From the NCBI RefSeq assembly GCF_036311985.1, contig NZ_JAZDCJ010000058.1: 38,134 bases of DNA, one strand, 5' to 3'. Every line of letters starts with the position of its first letter. The first letter of the stretch is position 1. The notes under the pieces are model-generated. The model was not told the DNA's origin, did not search any database, and saw nothing but the letters and a program-made list of their open reading frames with translations. Both the position numbers and the translations under genes were made by a program. The stretch comes from JAZDCJ01 sp036311985. Lineage in GTDB: Bacteria; Actinomycetota; Actinomycetes; Actinomycetales; Micrococcaceae. Positions 29,941-37,790 of the stretch are shown here, piece by piece.

Positions 29941-30345
29941 CTAGCTCTTCCCGACCGAACCACGAGTGACCGGCTCACGCGACGAGCTGCGGCGGCCGAA
30001 CGCGGACAGCGGCGGCAGTTGACCGATTCGCTTTCCGATCTTGGTTGAGGCGTTTGCGATCCCTGTGCGGGTTTGGCGGGCGAGGTTGGCGTGGAAGTCG
30101 ATGCCGCGCCGGGCCACGGTGGCTGAGTGGCGGGCCATGAGATCGGTGGGGCGTACCCAATCGACTCCTCGTGCCCGATGCTGCTCCTGCGCGAGCTGCA
30201 TGGCCTGCTGACGGGTTGCTTCGGCCTCGATCGCATCCGGGGTCAGATCCTCGGCGGGGTTCTTGGTCGGCTCGTTTCGCTTGATGGCCGACGTGTGCTC
30301 GGTGGTCATCGAGCGGTCGTCGTTCCAGGGGTTCTCGTTGTTCAT
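29941..30345 (-). CDS. Small hypothetical protein
   Basis: 134 residues from ATG 30345, overlapping the DUF2637 gene stop as ATGA. It is hydrophilic: MNNENPWNDDRSMTTEHTSAIKRNEPTKNPAEDL, a helical middle (EAEATRQQAMQLAQEQHRARGVDWVRPTDLMARHSATVARRGIDFHANLARQTRTG) and a basic Ser-rich end. No family is recognised. Basic residues and coupling to a Spd/DUF2637-like gene suggest a small DNA- or membrane-associated accessory protein. Confidence 0.7.
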   Translation of the reverse strand: MNNENPWNDDRSMTTEHTSAIKRNEPTKNPAEDLTPDAIEAEATRQQAMQLAQEQHRARGVDWVRPTDLMARHSATVARRGIDFHANLARQTRTGIANASTKIGKRIGQLPPLSAFGRRSSSREPVTRGSVGKS

Positions 30346-31037
30346 CGTGTTCTCTCTTCCTCCACCCACACGGGCGAATCGTTTTCGGTTTCTTCTTCTG
30401 GGGGTTCTTGCTCGTCTTTACGTTCTGGGTGGGTGAACCAGCGGCCCACGGTTGAGGGATGCACCCCGAGCTGCCGAGCGATGCGCTTGTTCGACCACCC
30501 CGACAACCGCAGCTCCGCCGCATACTCACGACGATCAGGCATCTCCGGGGCGGGCTCGATCACGGAGAAGGAGAGAGGAACAGCGTCGGGACTGTTCGAC
30601 GGTTCCGGCTCGGCCTGATCGGCTTCGATTGCCGGTTCGGATTGCGGGGAGCGGGTGAGGATCACGGTCAGATGCGTGATCGCCAGCAGCACCACCGGCG
30701 GCACCGCAGCCACAGACGCAGCAAGTATTGGGGGCACGTCGGTGTCCGCGGTTAGGATCGCGTGGATCGCATTCGCCGTCACCGACACCGCCGCACCACC
30801 AATCAGCAGCGCCCACGGATACCACGCAGCCCGGAGCCCCGCGAGGGCGACGACGGCGACGGTCGCGACGACGATGATGCCGTCCACGATCAGAGGCCAT
30901 GCCCACGCCTGCCCGACCCCGATCCCGGAGCGACGGGCGAGGTCAGCGAGGGCGGTGTAAGACAGCCAGAACGCGCCGGACGCGATGAACACCGTTCCTG
31001 CCACCGCGGTGCGCACCGCCCACCGCCGCGTATTCAC
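30342..31037 (-). CDS. DUF2637 membrane protein fused to a C-terminal helix-turn-helix
   Basis: 231 residues. The N-terminal part is DUF2637-like, with four hydrophobic segments (AVAGTVFIASGAFWLSYTALADLA, AWPLIVDGIIVVATVAVVALAGL, WALLIGGAAVSVTANAIHAIL, IPLAASVAAVPPVVLLAITHLTVIL-like). The family is common on actinobacterial plasmids and resembles Spd spreading proteins. After an acidic linker, the C-terminus has a helix-turn-helix, EYAAELRLSGWSNKRIARQLGVHPSTVGRWFTH, in the cytoplasm. The start is GTG and overlaps the primase stop as GTGA. Membrane-tethered DNA binding is a reasonable inference. Confidence 0.82.
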   Translation of the reverse strand: MNTRRWAVRTAVAGTVFIASGAFWLSYTALADLARRSGIGVGQAWAWPLIVDGIIVVATVAVVALAGLRAAWYPWALLIGGAAVSVTANAIHAILTADTDVPPILAASVAAVPPVVLLAITHLTVILTRSPQSEPAIEADQAEPEPSNSPDAVPLSFSVIEPAPEMPDRREYAAELRLSGWSNKRIARQLGVHPSTVGRWFTHPERKDEQEPPEEETENDSPVWVEEERTR

Positions 31038-31969
31038 GACAACCCCCGACCCGCTGGACGTGAGGCTGCATGCCTCGGGCGGGCGAAACCATCAGACCGT
31101 GACGTGCTGGATGTTCTCGGCGGTGGGTGGACGGCGCGGTAGGCCGACCGCACGGTCGTGGTGACTTCCCGCTCGCTCAGCCCGGCGTGTCCGGCGGCCG
31201 CGGTGAGCACGTCGAGCGCATCAGACGGTGCGACCCCGTTTTCAGCGAGGCGGCAGGCGGCCCAGAACAGGCCGCGGTTGCGTTCGCCTTCGCCGCGGGT
31301 GGCGACCCACGCTGCGATGCGCGACACATCCCGATCACGTACCGCACCCGATGGGGAGATCCCACGCGACACCGGCCGCGATGTTGGTCTGGGGTCGAGG
31401 AAGTCACGCAGCCCGCCCGAGTCGATGGTGGATGCGGGGCCGGTGTTGATCTGTCGCAGCGCATACGGCACAGAGGCTCCGTGGATGACGACGGAGGAGG
31501 GCGGGATGATGATGTACCCGCCGTCACCGCGGAAGTCGATCCCCGCCCGAGCCGCCTGCCACGAAGGTTGCGCCGTGTCCGGTGTGGCTGGGTAGTAGGC
31601 GTGCAGGCCACCCGACGGGCTCGTGACGGTGAACATCCACCCATCGATGAGCCCGGCACGGTGTGCGCGGTTCATCGCTTCGAATCCGTTGACCGAGCCG
31701 TGAACATCGACATCGACGACCACGACCCCGGAAGAGGCGCCGGTGGGGAGGCCGACGTTCGCTCCTGGATGCTGCCGCCACCACGCATCCACCAAGGCCG
31801 GGTCGGTGCTGGCGTCGTAGAAGCCGTGCTCGGTCAGCGGACGCTTCGCCCCCGACACACACGGAAACACCGGCACCCCGGCCGTGGCGAACTCGCGAGC
31901 AGCAGCCGAGACCGGCCAGCGCCCATTCAGCCGCAACAACACCTCCGAGAACGCATCGTGAGTAGCCAT
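31034..31969 (-). CDS. Prim-Pol type DNA primase/polymerase
   Basis: Makes primers or fills DNA on the transferred strand. About 311 residues from ATG 31969, which overlaps the ArdC stop as TGATG. The Prim-Pol core has AREFATAGVPVFPCVSGAKRPLTEHGFYDASTD, then GANVGLPTGASSGVVVVDVDVHG with the DxD catalytic Asp pair, SPSGGLHAYYP and FRGDGGYIIIPPS. A C-terminal helical part (RIAAWVATRGEGERNRGLFWAACRLAENG) completes it. There is no fused helicase, so it probably works with the relaxase helicase or host enzymes. Confidence 0.92.
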   Translation of the reverse strand: MATHDAFSEVLLRLNGRWPVSAAAREFATAGVPVFPCVSGAKRPLTEHGFYDASTDPALVDAWWRQHPGANVGLPTGASSGVVVVDVDVHGSVNGFEAMNRAHRAGLIDGWMFTVTSPSGGLHAYYPATPDTAQPSWQAARAGIDFRGDGGYIIIPPSSVVIHGASVPYALRQINTGPASTIDSGGLRDFLDPRPTSRPVSRGISPSGAVRDRDVSRIAAWVATRGEGERNRGLFWAACRLAENGVAPSDALDVLTAAAGHAGLSEREVTTTVRSAYRAVHPPPRTSSTSRSDGFARPRHAASRPAGRGLS

Positions 31970-33057
31970 CACAGCCCCCGCCCCACCGTTGCCGCAGCCC
32001 GCACGGGCTCACTACGCTCCGACACTGGCTTCACCGGCCGGGCCGCCGCACGTTGCGGCTTCTCCTGCTGCGCAGCGTCGCGTTCCAGACCTGGTGGGGT
32101 GCCGTCGGCGACCACCACTGTGTCGAGCTGATCGAGAATCCCGAGCGCGGCCTTGCGGACGCGTTCGCCGGTGGCCTTCACCACCTCAACAGGCTCCTTC
32201 CCATCGACACGGGCGGCCCAGGTCGAGACGTACGGGATCGTGTACCCGCTGGTGTCCATCCCGTGCGCCGCACCCACCATGAGGGCGACGGATTCCGCCT
32301 CGACCTCACCGATCCCGCGATGGTGCCGAGCGTCCTCGTCATCGGGGTTGTGCAGCAGCACGTGCCCGAGTTCGTGCGCGAGGGTTTTTACTTGGGCAGC
32401 GGGGTCCATGTTCTCCCGCACCGCCACCGACTTGGCATCCCAGTCGGTCATGCCGTTGGCGCCGTGGATCATACCCTCATGCGGCACCCGCAGCACACGG
32501 AACCCCGCAGCGACGACCTGCGCCGACAGGCCCTCCCAGAGCCCGGTTGGTGCTTCACCTTCGAGGAGTTTCGGTGCCGGAGGTTCCGGTATCGGATCGC
32601 CATCGGTTTGGGAGGCATCCCAGACGTACGCAGGGCGGGCGGCGATCATCCGGGATCGCACCACCTCACCCGGACGAGGCTTCTCACCCCGCTCCAACCG
32701 CCGCCACGAATCCGCAACTGCCGGCGTCGCCGAAGCGAACCGGCCCGTGACAGGGGCGAAAATCTGCAACCCCGGCTGGCCCTTCTGAACTTGGCGGCCG
32801 AGCTGCTGCCACTGCCGATACCCAGCCACCAACGACGGAAACGGCTCAGGCACCCGCCCCGCCGAGTAGTTCGCTTCGTGTTGGAACCAGATCAGCAGCG
32901 TGTTGTTGAAGCTCCGTGACCTGAACCTGGCCGCGAACGCTAGAGCGCGCCCCCAGTCCTTACCGGAGACCAGCGTCTCGACGGCACCGGTCAGGCGCTC
33001 GTGGAGTTCGTCGAGCTTCGCATCCCGTGCCGCTCGGATTTCCTCTTTCGTCGCCAT
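31969..33057 (-). CDS. ardC: ArdC-type antirestriction protein with zincin motif
   Basis: Protects the entering strand from restriction. About 362 residues from ATG 33057 (GGAGG seven bases upstream; the ATG at 33060 is four bases away). The N-terminal ssDNA-binding domain has FAARFRSRSFNNTLLIWFQHEAN, FPSLVAGYRQWQQLGRQVQKGQPGLQIFAP and AYVWDASQTDGDPIPEP. The zinc-metalloprotease-like domain has MTDWDAKSVAVRENMDPAAQVKTLAHELGHVLLH (HExxH) and, downstream, GEVEAESVALMVGAAHGMDTS with the third ligand Glu. It heads the long - strand transfer block, so it would be expressed first. Two GCACCT motifs lie upstream. Confidence 0.93.
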   Translation of the reverse strand: MATKEEIRAARDAKLDELHERLTGAVETLVSGKDWGRALAFAARFRSRSFNNTLLIWFQHEANYSAGRVPEPFPSLVAGYRQWQQLGRQVQKGQPGLQIFAPVTGRFASATPAVADSWRRLERGEKPRPGEVVRSRMIAARPAYVWDASQTDGDPIPEPPAPKLLEGEAPTGLWEGLSAQVVAAGFRVLRVPHEGMIHGANGMTDWDAKSVAVRENMDPAAQVKTLAHELGHVLLHNPDDEDARHHRGIGEVEAESVALMVGAAHGMDTSGYTIPYVSTWAARVDGKEPVEVVKATGERVRKAALGILDQLDTVVVADGTPPGLERDAAQQEKPQRAAARPVKPVSERSEPVRAAATVGRGL

Positions 33058-33116
33058 CATCGGACCTCCTTTCGGCGAGGCCCATGACATGACAGCCGAG
33101 AGCCCTTGCGACCATG

Positions 33117-33122
33117 AGGTGC
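33117..33122 (-). promoter_or_regulatory. GYGCACCT motif upstream of ardC (proximal)
   Basis: Reads CCCGGCGCACCTCATGG on the - strand, with the motif ending 57-60 bases before the ardC start. Confidence 0.45.
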
Positions 33123-33158
33123 GCCGGGACGTGCGCGAGCACTGGCAGGAACGAAACG

Positions 33159-33164
33159 AGGTGC
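33159..33164 (-). promoter_or_regulatory. GYGCACCT motif upstream of ardC (distal)
   Basis: Reads GCGGTCACGCACCTCG on the - strand, 42 bp from the proximal copy, or four helical turns. It is the only place with two copies. Confidence 0.4.
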
Positions 33165-33331
33165 GTGACCGCCAGGGATCTGACCAGACCCGACGAGTTC
33201 GATCTGGTCTATCTCCTGGCTCGCAGCGATGTCGAGCCTTTGGGGCCTGTCCGGGTCACGTGATGAGTAACGCGGTTCATACGACGAGTTCGAGTGGGCC
33301 TCACGCCCGTCGAGCGCGAGGGAACTCGCCG

Positions 33332-34300
33332 CTACGCAGTTTCGCTGCGGGTCGCGGGCAGACGATGTCGGTAGCGTGTCGGCGTTACTCCGAATCGTCG
33401 TGAGAACCATGCGGAGGCGACACGCGGATCGGCCCAGCCGACGGCTTGTGACGCTTGATGAACTGAGAGATCAGTCTCATCAATCAGGCGGCTGAACTCG
33501 GTCAAGCGAACTTCGGTAAGAAATCGCATTGGGCTGGCCCCCATGTGCGTCGAGAACAGCCGTGTTAAGTGCGTACGAGACAGCGCGAGTTCTTGGGCCA
33601 GTGAAGTAACAGTCCACGGCTCGCCCATGCGCTCCCGAAGCAGCCGCGCAGCCCGCCCGACGTGCCCAATCATTGCCGGATCTGCCTGCCGCCTCGAAGC
33701 CGGCACTTGATTCCGGGTGGGCACGTGGAGAGAGCGGCTGTCTTCGGTAAGGAAGACCGGTGCGACTGTGCCAACCCACCTCGCTAGAAGCTCGATTGTG
33801 CGAATCGATGTCTCTTCGGGCGATGAACACGTATCTGGAAGCATGCTCAGCTGTCGCCAGATCGGTTCCAGCCGCCGAAAGGACTCGATTCCTGGGGTAA
33901 GTACAAGGGAGTTGCCGTCCCAGTCATCAGGATGCACGCCTCGACGAACGCGCTGCCGTGACCGCAAGAGCCAGCGCATCTGCGCCCTAATGAAGGGTTC
34001 GTCCGCATAGATCACCCACAACCGTGATGGCGACAGTGGCAACAGTTGATGCCGCTTGTGCGAGCCGAGCGCCACCGCTGACCCGGGCGCCAAGCGCTGT
34101 ATCGCCACATCCGTACAAAGATCGATCTTTCCGGACAGTACGTGGATGAGCGTGACGACCGGAAACGTCAACTCCTGCGTCGGGACGCAGCGCAGTATCT
34201 CGATCGCTGACATGAGCCCGAACTGTTCTCCGGGCGACGCGTCTATCGCAGGGTCGCTCGCCTCACGAAGTCTGCTCTCGCCGGCCGGTTCGGCGGACAC
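33332..34300 (-). CDS. AraC-family transcriptional regulator
   Basis: 322 residues from ATG 34300 (ATG 34213 is possible). The N-terminal part has a cupin-like sensor pattern (FPVVTLIHVLSGKIDLCTDVAIQRLAPGSAVALGSHKRHQLLPLSPSRLWVIYADEPFIRAQ). The C-terminal AraC DNA-binding domain has both helix-turn-helix units (WTVTSLAQELALSRTHLTRLFSTHMGASPMRFLTEVRLTEFSRLI, then SVHQASQAVGWADPRVASAWFSRRFGVTPTRYR). Its target could be the neighbouring MFS gene or itself; both lie on the same strand. The 187 bp upstream (34301-34487) hold no gene I can support. It probably belongs to cargo rather than to transfer. Confidence 0.92.
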   Translation of the reverse strand: MSAEPAGESRLREASDPAIDASPGEQFGLMSAIEILRCVPTQELTFPVVTLIHVLSGKIDLCTDVAIQRLAPGSAVALGSHKRHQLLPLSPSRLWVIYADEPFIRAQMRWLLRSRQRVRRGVHPDDWDGNSLVLTPGIESFRRLEPIWRQLSMLPDTCSSPEETSIRTIELLARWVGTVAPVFLTEDSRSLHVPTRNQVPASRRQADPAMIGHVGRAARLLRERMGEPWTVTSLAQELALSRTHLTRLFSTHMGASPMRFLTEVRLTEFSRLIDETDLSVHQASQAVGWADPRVASAWFSRRFGVTPTRYRHRLPATRSETA

Positions 34301-34487
34301 GTCCCATCCGCTTCCTCAGCCCAATTGGTGGCGTGGGCTGGCCGGACTCGTTGTAACAGCGAGAAGGAGATTGCGCGTATGTCCATGATCCGACGACCGA
34401 GAGGCTGCCGGTTCACAGAGCAGGTCGATGCGCGAGCAAAGGTGATATCGGCCTGCTCGACGTCGAACACATATGGTGTGGTCGCCA

Positions 34488-35693
34488 CTATGCATGGGAC
34501 TCTCTGGATCTGATCGCGATGCCGATCGTGGTTACCGTGGCCACGATGGCACCGAGGACCGCGGAGAGAGTTTGGGCGTTCGGCGTCACTGCGACGAGTG
34601 CAAAGACGAGTGGCTGGGCGAAGCCGATATAGGAGAGCGAGTAGAACGCGGCGTTGAGCCGTGCGCGATCTTTCGGGTGACCGATCTCCTCCATGCGACG
34701 AAGACCTGCGACGAGCACTAAGCCGTATGCGGCGCCGAGGGCGATAGCGCTGGGGAGCATCAGGACGGTGAGCCGAGCCGCGAAGGTTCCTGCGGCCAGG
34801 AGCATCCCTAGAGCGGCGATTCCCATTCCTAGAGGGAAGGCTCGTCCGGCCCTCCCACGCTCGATGCGTTGCGCCAAAGGCTGGATGAGTGCTCCGGTGC
34901 CCATGGTGAGTCCCGTGATGATCCCCGCTGTGGCGGCCTCGAATCCTTGGACATGGATGACCGACGGGATCACGGCGAAGCTCATCGTCGCAGCGCTAAA
35001 GACCCACGGTGCCGTGAGCGGAATGGTCCAGAGGAAGGGCCGTGTCGTGATCGCGCTCCAGAAACTCGCTCGGCGTCTCGATACGAGTTCTGTGGCGGAG
35101 ACCTCAGCCTGCTCGACGAGTTCTTCGTTGTCGAGGGAAGTATCTGGGGCCCGCCACAGCAGCGCAGCCGCGATGGCCGAGATGAGCAGATGGAGGGCGT
35201 AGGGCAGGACTTCCGGCAGGGGTGCCCATTGCGCGACGAGTCCTGCTGCGAGCGGGCCGCCACCAAATCCGACGGAGAGCGCGACCGCCACCCGCTTCGG
35301 AGCAGCGGAGCGGTCATCCGCAGACAGGTCGGTTACCCATGCCGTGCCTGGACCGAGAACCGCGCCAGCGGCCGCACCGGAGAAGAACCTGCCCAGAAGG
35401 AGAAGCCAGGCCTCCTGCGAGCCGAGGCACAGCACGATAGAGGCGACAGCGGACAGGATGACCGCAACCCGGACCGGCCACCGTCGGTCAACTCGGTCCG
35501 CGATCTCGGCGGCGACGAAGAGCACCGGGATGAGACCCACGATGTAGGTAGCGAACGCGAGGGCGATGAACGAGTCCGGCAGGCCGGCGGTCTCCCGGTA
35601 CACCGGTAGCAGAGCAGCGAACTGGTTCGCTCCCCACCCCACGACGGTGATACCGGTCGCGACGCGTGCCCAACCAGGCAATCGAGTTCCCAT
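34488..35693 (-). CDS. Major facilitator superfamily transporter
   Basis: 401 residues with about 12 hydrophobic segments, the usual length for an MFS exporter. The loop between TM2 and TM3 reads EIADRVDRRWPVR, a variant of the G-x3-D-R-x-G-R motif. A central acidic loop (TSLDNEELVEQAEVSATELVSRRR) separates the halves. It is divergent from the CGNR gene across a 41-bp gap that contains a perfect palindrome, so the two are probably co-regulated. The substrate is unknown; a drug or small-molecule exporter is the usual guess. Confidence 0.92.
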   Translation of the reverse strand: MGTRLPGWARVATGITVVGWGANQFAALLPVYRETAGLPDSFIALAFATYIVGLIPVLFVAAEIADRVDRRWPVRVAVILSAVASIVLCLGSQEAWLLLLGRFFSGAAAGAVLGPGTAWVTDLSADDRSAAPKRVAVALSVGFGGGPLAAGLVAQWAPLPEVLPYALHLLISAIAAALLWRAPDTSLDNEELVEQAEVSATELVSRRRASFWSAITTRPFLWTIPLTAPWVFSAATMSFAVIPSVIHVQGFEAATAGIITGLTMGTGALIQPLAQRIERGRAGRAFPLGMGIAALGMLLAAGTFAARLTVLMLPSAIALGAAYGLVLVAGLRRMEEIGHPKDRARLNAAFYSLSYIGFAQPLVFALVAVTPNAQTLSAVLGAIVATVTTIGIAIRSRESHA

Positions 35694-35704
35694 GTACTCT
35701 CCTA

Positions 35705-35726
35705 AGTAACCGTTCTATCGGTTACT
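35705..35726. promoter_or_regulatory. Palindromic operator AGTAACCG-n6-CGGTTACT
   Basis: A perfect 8-bp inverted repeat with a six-base spacer fills most of the 41-bp gap between the divergent MFS and CGNR start codons. A dimeric regulator bound here would cover both promoters. A TACTAT box (35723-35728) ends 7 bases before the CGNR ATG, so the operator overlaps a likely leaderless promoter. Confidence 0.65.
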
Positions 35727-35734
35727 ATAGTTGC

Positions 35735-36394
35735 ATGGCTACCGACCTTCGAACCAGCACGGCACTGCGGAAGCTTCGTTTCGACGGTGGTTCCCTCGTT
35801 CTCAATCTCACCGCAACCGTCGGGCGGCGGGGCGCTGGCGAAGAGCATCGCGTCGAGCGCCTCGACGGCGAGGGGGCCCTGGAACAGTGGCTCGTCGGTG
35901 TAGGTATCGAGGTCGATGCGAGCGTGGATCGGGGAGCGCTGCTGACGGAGTTGCGTGAGCTTCGCGAGGATGCCTGGGAAGTGCTGTCTGGGGTCGTACA
36001 CGAGCGACCCGTGTCATCGTTCGCCGTGCAGCGGATAGAGCGGTGGGCCAGCGCCGATGTTCCCCCGCCCCGCTTGGCGAACACATTGCATGGACCGCAA
36101 GCTCGGATGGTGGCACTCAGCCAAAGCGCGATGTGCGCCCGCGCGGCTCGGGACCTGCTGGACATCCTCGCAAGCCCTGACGTGCGTCATCGACTCCGGG
36201 AGTGCGCGAGCGAGGAATGCCGCATGATCTACGTGCTCCCGTCCGGTTCGAGAGAGCGTCGCTGGTGCTCAATGAGCCAGTGCGGTAACCGAGCGAAAGC
36301 CGCCGCGCACCGCGCACGTTCGCGCCAACCGAGAGAGCACACCGCCGACGTTGACGTGACGGACGATCGCTCGATCAAGGAATTGGGAAGATGA
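35735..36394 (+). CDS. CGNR zinc-finger (ABATE-type) regulator
   Basis: 219 residues from ATG 35735; no Shine-Dalgarno is present. The N-terminal ABATE-like region (RFDGGSLVLNLTATVGRRG, LEQWLVGVGI, LTELRELREDAWEVL) is followed by the C-terminal CGNR zinc finger: CASEECRMIYVLPSGSRERRWCSMSQCGNRAKAAAHRAR with four Cys and the signature CGNR. These proteins are taken to be transcription regulators. Divergence from the MFS gene and the shared palindrome suggest it controls the exporter and itself. The downstream MaoC-like gene overlaps as ATGA. Confidence 0.88.
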   Translation: MATDLRTSTALRKLRFDGGSLVLNLTATVGRRGAGEEHRVERLDGEGALEQWLVGVGIEVDASVDRGALLTELRELREDAWEVLSGVVHERPVSSFAVQRIERWASADVPPPRLANTLHGPQARMVALSQSAMCARAARDLLDILASPDVRHRLRECASEECRMIYVLPSGSRERRWCSMSQCGNRAKAAAHRARSRQPREHTADVDVTDDRSIKELGR

Positions 36395-36921
36395 CTTCAC
36401 CCGGCTTGCATGTTGCGAATCCGGACGGCTTCTGGCTTGACGACCTCGCAGTCGGAATGCGGTTCCATTCGCCAGTTGTGCTCCTGCGCGAGGAAGACAT
36501 CATTGCCTTCGCCGAACAGTTTGACCCGCAGACATTCCATCTCTCTGTCACGGCGGCCCGAGACAGCTTCTTCGCAGGACTCGCTGCGAGCGGATGGCAT
36601 ACTGCTGCGTTGTCGATGAAACTGCTCGCGCAGGCTTTGCCCTTGGCTACAGGAATCATCGGCAAAGGCGTGGAGATCGAGTGGCCAAGCCCGACACGAC
36701 CGAATGACGAACTCGGGGTTGTTGCCCGAATCGACACGATCACGCCGTCGAAGAGCCGGCCCGGTCGCGGATCGATCACCGTGGGCTACCAAACTCTGAA
36801 CCAGAACGGCGACATCCGGCAGCGCGCGCGAATCACGCTCATAGGCTGGAGACGCGACGTTGGAGCTCAGGCCGCAGTGATTGGGTCCCGGTTAGCAGTC
36901 CAGTGGCTATGCGATAGCTAG
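36391..36921 (+). CDS. MaoC-like hydratase/dehydratase with IS-derived C-terminal tail
   Basis: 176 residues. A hot-dog fold MaoC-like protein: GFWLDDLAVGMRFHSPVVLLREEDIIAFAEQFDPQTFHLS (with the D-P-Q-x-x-H signature), FFAGLAASGWHTAALSMKLL, and later IEWPSPTRPNDEL and VGYQTLNQNGDIRQRARITLIG. Family members act on CoA thioesters or are regulatory relatives. The native frame runs to about 36880; the last 13 or so codons read into the inverted repeat and flank of the IS3 element. The core fold seems complete, so activity may be retained. It is coupled to the CGNR gene, pointing to one cargo transcript. Confidence 0.82.
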   Translation: MTSPGLHVANPDGFWLDDLAVGMRFHSPVVLLREEDIIAFAEQFDPQTFHLSVTAARDSFFAGLAASGWHTAALSMKLLAQALPLATGIIGKGVEIEWPSPTRPNDELGVVARIDTITPSKSRPGRGSITVGYQTLNQNGDIRQRARITLIGWRRDVGAQAAVIGSRLAVQWLCDS

Positions 36922-37790
36922 TTGATTTTTCTGCGTCCAGGTGTCCCAGTATTGTTTCGGCGTCATGCCGTCGAGGGATCCGTGGGGCCGTTCATGATTG
37001 TAGATGTCCTTCCACTCGTCGGCCAAGTACTTCGCTTCGGCCATGGTGTCGATGATTTCCCCAGTGAGTTGTTCCCTTCTGAATTGGGCGTTGAATGATT
37101 CGGCGAACCCGTTCTGCCACGGGGATCCCGGGTCGATGAACGCCGTATCTACCCCGGCAGTGGCGCACCAGTTGACCAGCGCTGCGGCGGTGAATTCCGG
37201 CCCGTTATCGGAGCGCACATAGGTTGGCGTGACACCGGTTTCGGCGATGATGTCCTCCAGGACGGCGACCACATCGGTGGCGGTGAAGGACCTGCGCGGA
37301 ACGATCGCCAGGGCGGTGCGGGTGTACTCGTCAATGACGTTGAAGAACCGGACATGCCGCCCACAGGAGGTCACATCGGATTGGAAGTCGAAGCTGATCA
37401 CGTGCATCGGGTATTCGGCCTTCAGCCGCTTCTGCTCCCCGGCGCCGGGCCCGGTGCGGCGACGCTTACGCGCCTTCGGCTTGCACGTCAGTCCCTCGGC
37501 CCGCCAGAGCCGGCGCACCCGCTTAGCGTTGAGCACCACGCCAGCCCACTCCGGCTGGGCCAGCAGGCGCCAGCGGGCCTTCCGCCACCCCCACGCCGGA
37601 TGCTCCCCGGCGATGGCCCGCAACGCCGCGCGTAGCCGGGCTTCCTCAAAGCTGACCGCTGGGCGTGACTTGCGCAGCGCGGAACGGTTCTGCCCCAGCA
37701 CCTTGCACGCGAATCTCTCGGACGCCCCGAATTTCTCCACCGCCATGCGCACTGCCCGGCGGCGAGGTTCGGGGCTCAGAATTTTCCCTT
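36907..37790 (-). CDS. IS3-family transposase OrfB (DDE integrase core), made by -1 frameshift
   Basis: Catalytic half of the IS3 transposase. The frame holds the HTH_21-type N-terminus (EHPAWGWRKARWRLLAQPEWAG), then the rve core with Asp in VISFDFQSDV, Asp in VRSDNGPEFT and Glu in GFAESFNAQFRREQL, so the DDE triad is intact. It ends KQYWDTWTQKNQLAIA. Upstream of the first ATG (37752) the frame continues through LSPEPRRRAV to the slippery site in orfA, as in other IS3 elements, so the natural product is the OrfAB fusion. The stop lies next to the inverted repeat. Confidence 0.92.

Larger units (their letters stand above)
33061..33331. other. Leader region of the - strand transfer block, no gene
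   Basis: The 271 bp between ardC and the AraC gene contain two GCACCT sites (33117-33122 and 33159-33164), a 7-bp inverted repeat GACCAGA/TCTGGTC near 33182-33210 and a 12-bp direct repeat CGACGAGTTCGA at 33191-33202 and 33282-33293. I see no coding sequence. It is the natural promoter/operator region of the transfer operon. Confidence 0.5.

Noticed and set aside
31127..32131. 334-codon + strand frame opposite Prim-Pol and ArdC
   Set aside because: Antisense to two recognised genes with overlapping stop/start; Gly/Arg-rich chance composition.
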